Shown here: positions 5,101-7,722 of the stretch, in pieces
How positions within the stretch are numbered: the first letter of the stretch is position 1
How the letters are laid out: the number at the start of each line of letters is the position of its first letter
DNA from: Methanoregulaceae archaeon
Lineage (GTDB): Archaea; Halobacteriota; Methanomicrobia; Methanomicrobiales; Methanospirillaceae
Direction: 5' to 3'
DNA: 7,722 nt
Assembly: GCA_019695435.1 (NCBI GenBank)
Contig: JACTVF010000106.1
Location: 1-7,722 of the forward strand
Notes under the pieces: generated by a model
Told to the model about the DNA's origin: nothing
The model's database searches: none
The model's input: only the letters and a program-made list of their open reading frames with translations
Position numbers and translations under genes: made by a program

Positions 5101-5442
5101 ATGGCAGATGCGATTCGCACCCGCTGCAAATTCCGTGTGGTCAGCGTCGAAACTGTAGACCATGCCGTGAAATCAGAGAAGGTTTTCTCTGACGACCCAA
5201 CCTATGCCACTCTTCACGAGTGCGAGTATGAGCATGAAGGCCGGAAGTACAAAATCAGGTCACTGGCCCATGCACAGAATGTTAAACTTGCGGCTCAGTA
5301 CGATCCCAGCAACAAAGAAGACTTGAGTTTCTCGGAGGCAACACCATCCGGGGAGGTCAAGATTTACGTCAGCAACCCGTCGGTAGTAAACACGTTTGAA
5401 ATCGGAAAGTGTTACTACGTGGATTTGATTCCCTGCAAGTAG
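5101..5442 (+). CDS. Phage-type small conserved protein, beta-rich
   Basis: 113 aa, start supported by a strong GAGGAG Shine-Dalgarno 7 nt upstream. The pattern is an N-terminal RCKFRVVSVETV strand, a middle part ending SFSEATPSGEVKIYVSNPSVVNTFEIGKCYYVDLIPCK. The elements F-x-E-A-T-P-S-G, N-P, F-x-x-G-x-x-Y-Y-V-D and a terminal P are characteristic of a family of short phage proteins of unknown role that I recognise by pattern only. There is no signal peptide, membrane span or catalytic motif. It is flanked by the terminator at 4961-5002 and a structured noncoding element, so it appears to be expressed alone. Confidence 0.75.
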   Translation: MADAIRTRCKFRVVSVETVDHAVKSEKVFSDDPTYATLHECEYEHEGRKYKIRSLAHAQNVKLAAQYDPSNKEDLSFSEATPSGEVKIYVSNPSVVNTFEIGKCYYVDLIPCK

Positions 5443-5600
5443 TGGTATGATGGTTTCGCGGTTGGGCTAAACCGCCATCGTACCCAATGGGAGCAAACTG
5501 CCCCTAACGTTGCCTCAGTCCCTGGACTATGCAACGGATACGCGGGGTCTTCGGTCATTCCGGGGGCCTCGCGGGTCACCCAAAACCGCAAAGGGATCAT
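5443..5600 (+). ncRNA. Highly structured noncoding element (possible leader RNA or sRNA)
   Basis: Consecutive structures fill the stretch. There is a possible H-type pseudoknot, GCGG (5458-5461) with CCGC (5472-5475) and TTGGG (5462-5466) with CCCAA (5483-5487). A hairpin CGTTGC (5508-5513)/GCAACG (5531-5536) carries an inner AGTCC/GGACT stem and can be enclosed by CCCC (5501-5504)/GGGG (5544-5547). An 11-bp stem (5544-5554 with 5560-5570) has several wobble pairs; it shares GGGG with the enclosing pairing, so the two are alternatives. No riboswitch class is recognised. It ends at the Shine-Dalgarno of a mini ORF, as a leader would. Confidence 0.4.
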
Positions 5601-5601
5601 C

Positions 5602-5655
5602 ATGAACCGCCGACAATTCCTAACGGTTTCCGCCAGTGCCGCGCAAAAACTTTGA
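5602..5655 (+). pseudogene. Tat-leader-like mini ORF (17 aa)
   Basis: It starts ATG at 5602 after an AAAGGG Shine-Dalgarno and reads MNRRQFLTVSASAAQKL before TGA. The RRQFL motif followed by small hydrophobic residues is the start of a twin-arginine signal peptide, but the frame ends before a hydrophobic core or mature protein. It is either the surviving 5' end of a lost exported protein or a leader peptide coupled to the structured element upstream. The only other Tat-type start in the window is the gene at 7479. Confidence 0.4.
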
Positions 5656-5664
5656 ATTTCGAGG

Positions 5665-5693
5665 TTGACAACGGTTCTGAACTCGGCTAAGGT
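5665..5693 (+). promoter_or_regulatory. Sigma70-like promoter candidate
   Basis: A perfect TTGACA (5665-5670), 17-nt spacer, TAAGGT (5688-5693). The -35 is consensus and the -10 is poor. Transcription would run into about 125 nt without a convincing gene and then reach the terminator at 5821-5848, so a small RNA is possible; read-through would feed the Asn-to-Thr tRNA cluster. Confidence 0.35.
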
Positions 5694-5820
5694 TGTTTCC
5701 AGTTATGAAGCATGTGAACCCAACGCGCTTTACTACACCCGCCACCGCCGCGCAACCGCGCCAGGCAGAGGGTAATATGTAACGCGCCAGGGTTCCATCT
5801 CGCGGGAGCAATCCCAGAGC
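5694..5820 (+). other. Gap with no clear gene
   Basis: The only plus-strand frame is a 25-codon ORF (ATG 5705 to TAA 5782) without a well-placed Shine-Dalgarno; I do not count it as a gene. The stretch is GC-rich with repeated GCGCC-type words and may be the body of a small RNA between the promoter candidate and the terminator. Confidence 0.3.
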
Positions 5821-5848
5821 AACCTCGGCCAACCAGCCGGGGTTTTTT
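5821..5848 (+). terminator. Rho-independent terminator
   Basis: Stem AACCTCGGC (5821-5829) with GCCGGGGTT (5836-5844, one T.G), 6-nt loop and six T residues (5843-5848). It ends 2 nt before tRNA-Asn, just as the terminator at 3283-3312 ends directly before the first tRNA cluster. Confidence 0.85.
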
Positions 5849-5850
5849 GT

Positions 5851-5925
5851 TGTGCGGTCGTATAACGGGATTATGTCGGATTGTTACTCCGAAAGATGCG
5901 TGTTCGAGTCACGCCCGCACAGCCA
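5851..5925 (+). tRNA. tRNA-Asn(GUU)
   Basis: Acceptor TGTGCGG/CCGCACA, anticodon stem TCGGA/TCCGA with loop TTGTTAC, 5-nt variable loop AAGAT, T stem GCGTG/CACGC, G73, encoded CCA. U33 is present. Confidence 0.95.
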
Positions 5926-5993
5926 AGTTTAGGTAACGACGCTCTCCCCCAGTGGGAAGTGGCGGATGATCTCTGAAAACCGAAAGGCAATGT

Positions 5994-6068
5994 TCGCGGT
6001 TCGTCTAACTGTGAAGACCTCGGCTTCTGACGCCGATAATGGGGGTTAGAATCCCTCGCCGCGAACCA
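5994..6068 (+). tRNA. tRNA-Gln(CUG)
   Basis: Acceptor TCGCGGT/GCCGCGA with the weak U1-A72 pair typical of tRNA-Gln, D stem GTC/GAC, anticodon stem TCGGC/GCCGA with loop TTCTGAC, 5-nt variable loop, T stem GGGGG/CCCTC, A73, encoded CCA. The 68 nt before it (5926-5993) show no gene. Confidence 0.95.
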
Positions 6069-6076
6069 GATTTTAT

Positions 6077-6149
6077 TCGGGCATCGTTCAACGGCAGGAC
6101 CATGGGTGTTGGCCCCATTGATTAGGGTTCGAATCCTTATGCCCGATCC
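6077..6149 (+). tRNA. tRNA-Gln(UUG), with G33 and incomplete CCA
   Basis: Acceptor TCGGGCA/TGCCCGA (U1-A72 as in tRNA-Gln), anticodon stem ATGGG/CCCAT with loop TGTTGGC (TTG at 6109-6111), T stem TAGGG/CCTTA, T73, then only CC (6148-6149) because the next tRNA begins at 6150. Position 33 is G, which is very rare. The terminal A would have to be added after cleavage. Confidence 0.9.
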
Positions 6150-6224
6150 GCGAGGTTGGTATATGCGGTATTACGCTTGGACGCCATCCAAGAGAAACGG
6201 TTTCAAACACCGTACCTCGCTCCA
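6150..6224 (+). tRNA. tRNA-Gly(GCC), with C33
   Basis: Acceptor GCGAGGT/ACCTCGC, anticodon stem CTTGG/CCAAG with loop ACGCCAT (GCC at 6183-6185), 4-nt variable loop, T stem ACGGT/ACCGT, T73, encoded CCA. Position 33 is C. A32 and T38 could also pair, shrinking the loop. Confidence 0.92.
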
Positions 6225-6241
6225 AAGTTTTGCGGTATCAT

Positions 6242-6318
6242 GCAGGCATGGCAGAGTTGGCTTATGCACCGCACCCGTAATGCGGACGACATCCGTTCGA
6301 TCCGGATTGCCTGCTCCA
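6242..6318 (+). tRNA. tRNA-Thr(CGU), with C33
   Basis: Acceptor GCAGGCA/TGCCTGC, D stem GCA/TGC, anticodon stem CCGCA/TGCGG with loop CCCGTAA (CGT at 6276-6278), T stem ATCCG/CGGAT, T73, encoded CCA. Position 33 is C. Confidence 0.93.
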
Positions 6319-6338
6319 CATCAAAGAAAGGAGGGACT

Positions 6339-6884
6339 ATGAACAACGTAGCGAACCGAGCGGTTTTGATTTTGAATGCGTCGTACGAGGCAATCAGCAT
6401 TGCCCCGATGCGCAAGGCTGTGAAACTCCTAGTCAAGGGACGCGCCGATGTTACGGAGCATCTCGGTCGTGAGATCCACGCCGGCATCCTGTTTCCGACG
6501 GTCGTGAAACTCCGGACGTACGTTCATATTCCCATCCGGAAGCCGACTCTCAGCCGGAAGGCGATTCTGCTTCGGGACAGGCACCGGTGCCAGTATTGCG
6601 GCCAGCGGTTCAGTCCGGGCGTCCTCACCCTTGACCACATTTTGCCTCGGTGTCGGGGTGGGCGGGATTCGTTTGAGAACCTAGTTGCGGCGTGCCAGCC
6701 GTGCAACCGCAAGAAGGGAGAAAAACTTCTTGAGGAAAGCGGCATGACACTACTCCACCGGCCGCGCGCCAGCAACCTGCACACACCCAGATTCATGTTG
6801 CGGAATCTTGCGGCAGAGGAGAGTTCGTGGCAAAAGTATCTTTACTACGACTCTTCGGAGTCGGCAGGAGTAACAAGAGGTTGA
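6339..6884 (+). CDS. HNH endonuclease, 181 aa
   Basis: I choose ATG 6339 (MNNVANRAVLILNASYE) because AGGAGG lies 6 nt upstream; the longer frame from 6156 runs through tRNA-Gly and tRNA-Thr and is not credible. The N-terminal region (AVLILNASYEAISI...AVKLLVKGRADV) is typical of a widespread class of bacterial and phage HNH proteins. The HNH core spans about residues 84-125: C84-x2-C87, D99-H100, N114, C119-x2-C122-N123, so a zinc-bound betabeta-alpha-metal nuclease site is intact. It is a DNA-cutting enzyme, possibly a mobile homing-type gene. It sits between two Thr tRNA genes, 20 nt after one and 8 nt before the other. Confidence 0.92.
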   Translation: MNNVANRAVLILNASYEAISIAPMRKAVKLLVKGRADVTEHLGREIHAGILFPTVVKLRTYVHIPIRKPTLSRKAILLRDRHRCQYCGQRFSPGVLTLDHILPRCRGGRDSFENLVAACQPCNRKKGEKLLEESGMTLLHRPRASNLHTPRFMLRNLAAEESSWQKYLYYDSSESAGVTRG

Positions 6885-6892
6885 TTGGTTTC

Positions 6893-6967
6893 GCCTTCTT
6901 AGATTAAGTGGAAAATCCTCTGCTCGGTACGCAGAAGTTCTGGTTTCGATTGCCAGAGAAGGCCCCA
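6893..6967 (+). tRNA. tRNA-Thr(GGU), with C33
   Basis: Acceptor GCCTTCT/AGAAGGC, D stem GAT/ATC, anticodon stem TCTGC/GCAGA with loop TCGGTAC (GGT at 6926-6928), 4-nt variable loop, T stem CTGGT/GCCAG, C73, encoded CCA. Position 33 is C. The C discriminator is unusual for Thr. Confidence 0.92.
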
Positions 6968-6986
6968 TTTATAGTATAGTAAGCAA

Positions 6987-7433
6987 ATGGGATACAAAGA
7001 CTCGGAAAAGCAACGGCAATTCCTACGCGAATGGTACCAGAACGTTATGAAGCAGCGCAGGTTGGCATGGGAAGCCGCCAATACATGTGTTGACTGTGGA
7101 TCGAAAGAAAATCTGGAATTAGACCACGTTGATCCAAGTCTAAAAATCAGTCATAACATTTGGTCGTGGAGTGAAAAGCGTAGGAATGAGGAATTGGCAA
7201 AGTGTGTCGCTAGATGCCATGAATGCCACAAGAAAAGAACAATTGCACAACAGAGCAAACCGAGCAATCATGGGGCGAGATCGTTCTACATGAAATATGG
7301 ATGTCGTTGCGATTTGTGTGTAGCCGCTGCTGCTCTAGTTAGAAATGAACAGAGGTATCGTACTGGAAAAAGAAAGCCAAGGAATCGCACTGCAAGCATT
7401 GACGGCGATGCATCCGGCCTGTACCCGGAATAA
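6987..7433 (+). CDS. Small HNH endonuclease with GCRC-type C-terminal motif
   Basis: 148 aa. The HNH region has C34-x2-C37, E44-L-D46-H47 and R76-C77-x2-C80-H81, with a shortened loop between. Further on, H95-G...Y101...G105-C106-R107-C108-D109-x-C111 is a Cys motif often seen in small phage HNH-associated proteins. It may be a homing-type nuclease. No Shine-Dalgarno precedes ATG 6987; a TATAGT box at 6975-6980 would place a transcript start at about the ATG, so it may be leaderless, or coupled to tRNA read-through. The last 15 residues and the stop lie inside the tRNA-Thr(UGU) gene, so the C-terminal tail is encoded by tRNA sequence. Base composition is more A-rich than its neighbours, consistent with recent acquisition. 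Confidence 0.85.
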   Translation: MGYKDSEKQRQFLREWYQNVMKQRRLAWEAANTCVDCGSKENLELDHVDPSLKISHNIWSWSEKRRNEELAKCVARCHECHKKRTIAQQSKPSNHGARSFYMKYGCRCDLCVAAAALVRNEQRYRTGKRKPRNRTASIDGDASGLYPE

Positions 7434-7461
7434 GAGTGTTCGACTCACTCGCGGTGCTCCA
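7387..7461 (+). tRNA. tRNA-Thr(UGU), with C33, overlapping the HNH gene
   Basis: Acceptor GCACTGC/GCGGTGC (one U.G), D stem GCAT/ATGC, anticodon stem TCCGG/CCGGA with loop CCTGTAC (TGT at 7420-7422), 4-nt variable loop, T stem GAGTG/CACTC, T73, encoded CCA. Position 33 is C. Its first 47 nt are also the 3' end of the preceding HNH coding sequence; the TAA stop spans the variable loop. Confidence 0.93.
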
Positions 7462-7478
7462 AGTTCGGAGGTAGCAAG

Positions 7479-7722
7479 ATGGACAGACGGCGGTTTTTTC
7501 GGTTTCTCCCTCTCTCGGCACTCGGGGTAGTTGGCAGGCTTCCAGCCCAAACGGTTTCGAAGGAAGAAAAGGAGCCGAGTCCGTGGGTCGAGTGGCAATG
7601 CCGAATGGAGATGAGAGATTGGAGCAAGGACGATGCGCCTGTGATTTTTCGGTGCCTCACCAAGTACAAGACGCTTCGCGGAACCGCTCCGATTTGTCCG
7701 ATGTGCGGTTACCAACTTGCGG
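7479..7722 (+). CDS. Tat-exported protein with zinc-ribbon motif (3'-truncated)
   Basis: The frame is open to the end of the window; 81 residues are visible. ATG 7479 follows a GGAGGT Shine-Dalgarno. The protein starts MDRRRFFRFLPLSALGVVGRLPAQ, a twin-arginine motif (RRRFF), a hydrophobic core and a probable cleavage site after LPAQ or nearby, so it is exported folded. The mature part has a charged linker, then WVEWQCRMEM, an acidic stretch, FRCLTKY, and C-P-M-C-G-Y near the visible end. The two single cysteines plus CxxC could form a zinc or other metal site. The family is not recognised. It starts 18 nt after tRNA-Thr(UGU). Confidence 0.75.
   Translation, partial: MDRRRFFRFLPLSALGVVGRLPAQTVSKEEKEPSPWVEWQCRMEMRDWSKDDAPVIFRCLTKYKTLRGTAPICPMCGYQLA

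Noticed and set aside
5501..5570. Group I intron core, suggested by GGACTA and AGTCC.
   Set aside because: These words form one simple hairpin; the ordered P, Q, R and S core elements are absent.
6156..6338. Upstream extension of the HNH endonuclease frame to ATG 6156.
   Set aside because: The extension runs through tRNA-Gly and tRNA-Thr; a strong Shine-Dalgarno precedes ATG 6339.
1..7722. CRISPR array, insertion sequence or integrase attachment site.
   Set aside because: No regularly spaced direct repeats, transposase or integrase, or long flanking repeats are seen; repeated words are explained by tRNA arms and the AAACCG motif.

Overview
The window looks like the accessory and tRNA-rich part of a bacteriophage genome (or phage-like element). 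The reasons are short, tightly packed and translationally coupled genes, two small HNH endonucleases, two other nuclease-like proteins, many unknown small ORFs, and 19 plus-strand tRNA genes packed into about 4.1 kb. The proline-rich secreted protein and the Tat-type leader resemble proteins common in Acidobacteriota, so an Acidobacteriota-like host is a guess; nothing here fixes the taxon.

Layout. (1) 2-1903, plus strand: the end of an unknown protein with an acidic tail, a RecB/Cas4-like PD-(D/E)XK protein with Fe-S-type cysteines, a 71-aa Cys-rich protein and a VRR-NUC nuclease. The last three overlap start-to-stop and look like a nuclease operon. (2) 3006-1869, minus strand: a coupled three-gene operon of a secreted Pro-rich protein, an unknown 116-aa protein and an XRE-type regulator whose 3' end overlaps the VRR-NUC gene tail-to-tail. 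(3) 3007-3315: a control region with two rho-independent terminators and promoter candidates. (4) 3316-4309: eleven tRNA genes, Leu(UAA), Cys, Leu(CAG), Leu(GAG), Leu(UAG), Leu(CAA), Ser(GCU), Ser(GGA), Ser(CGA), Ser(UGA) and Tyr, closed by a terminator. (5) 4360-5442: a small membrane protein (minus), a Met-type CAU tRNA, a noncoding stretch with a tRNA-like remnant and a strong terminator, and a 113-aa phage-type small protein. (6) 5443-5848: highly structured noncoding DNA with a mini Tat-leader ORF, a promoter candidate and a terminator. (7) 5851-7461: Asn, Gln(CUG), Gln(UUG), Gly and three Thr tRNAs, with the two HNH genes sitting between the Thr tRNAs. (8) 7479-end: start of a Tat-exported protein with a zinc-ribbon motif.

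The tRNAs form complete isoacceptor sets (all five Leu, all four Ser, all three Thr, both Gln), so the element appears to replace host decoding for whole amino acids rather than supplement rare codons. Two properties stand out. Four of the five Leu-anticodon tRNAs lack the long variable arm of normal tRNA-Leu. Seven of the 19 tRNAs break the nearly universal U33 rule in the anticodon loop (six C33, one G33). Such loops could make the tRNAs resistant to host anticodon nucleases. Separately, the hexamer AAACCG occurs 36 times on the two strands, roughly nine times the random expectation, in genes, spacers and tRNAs alike.
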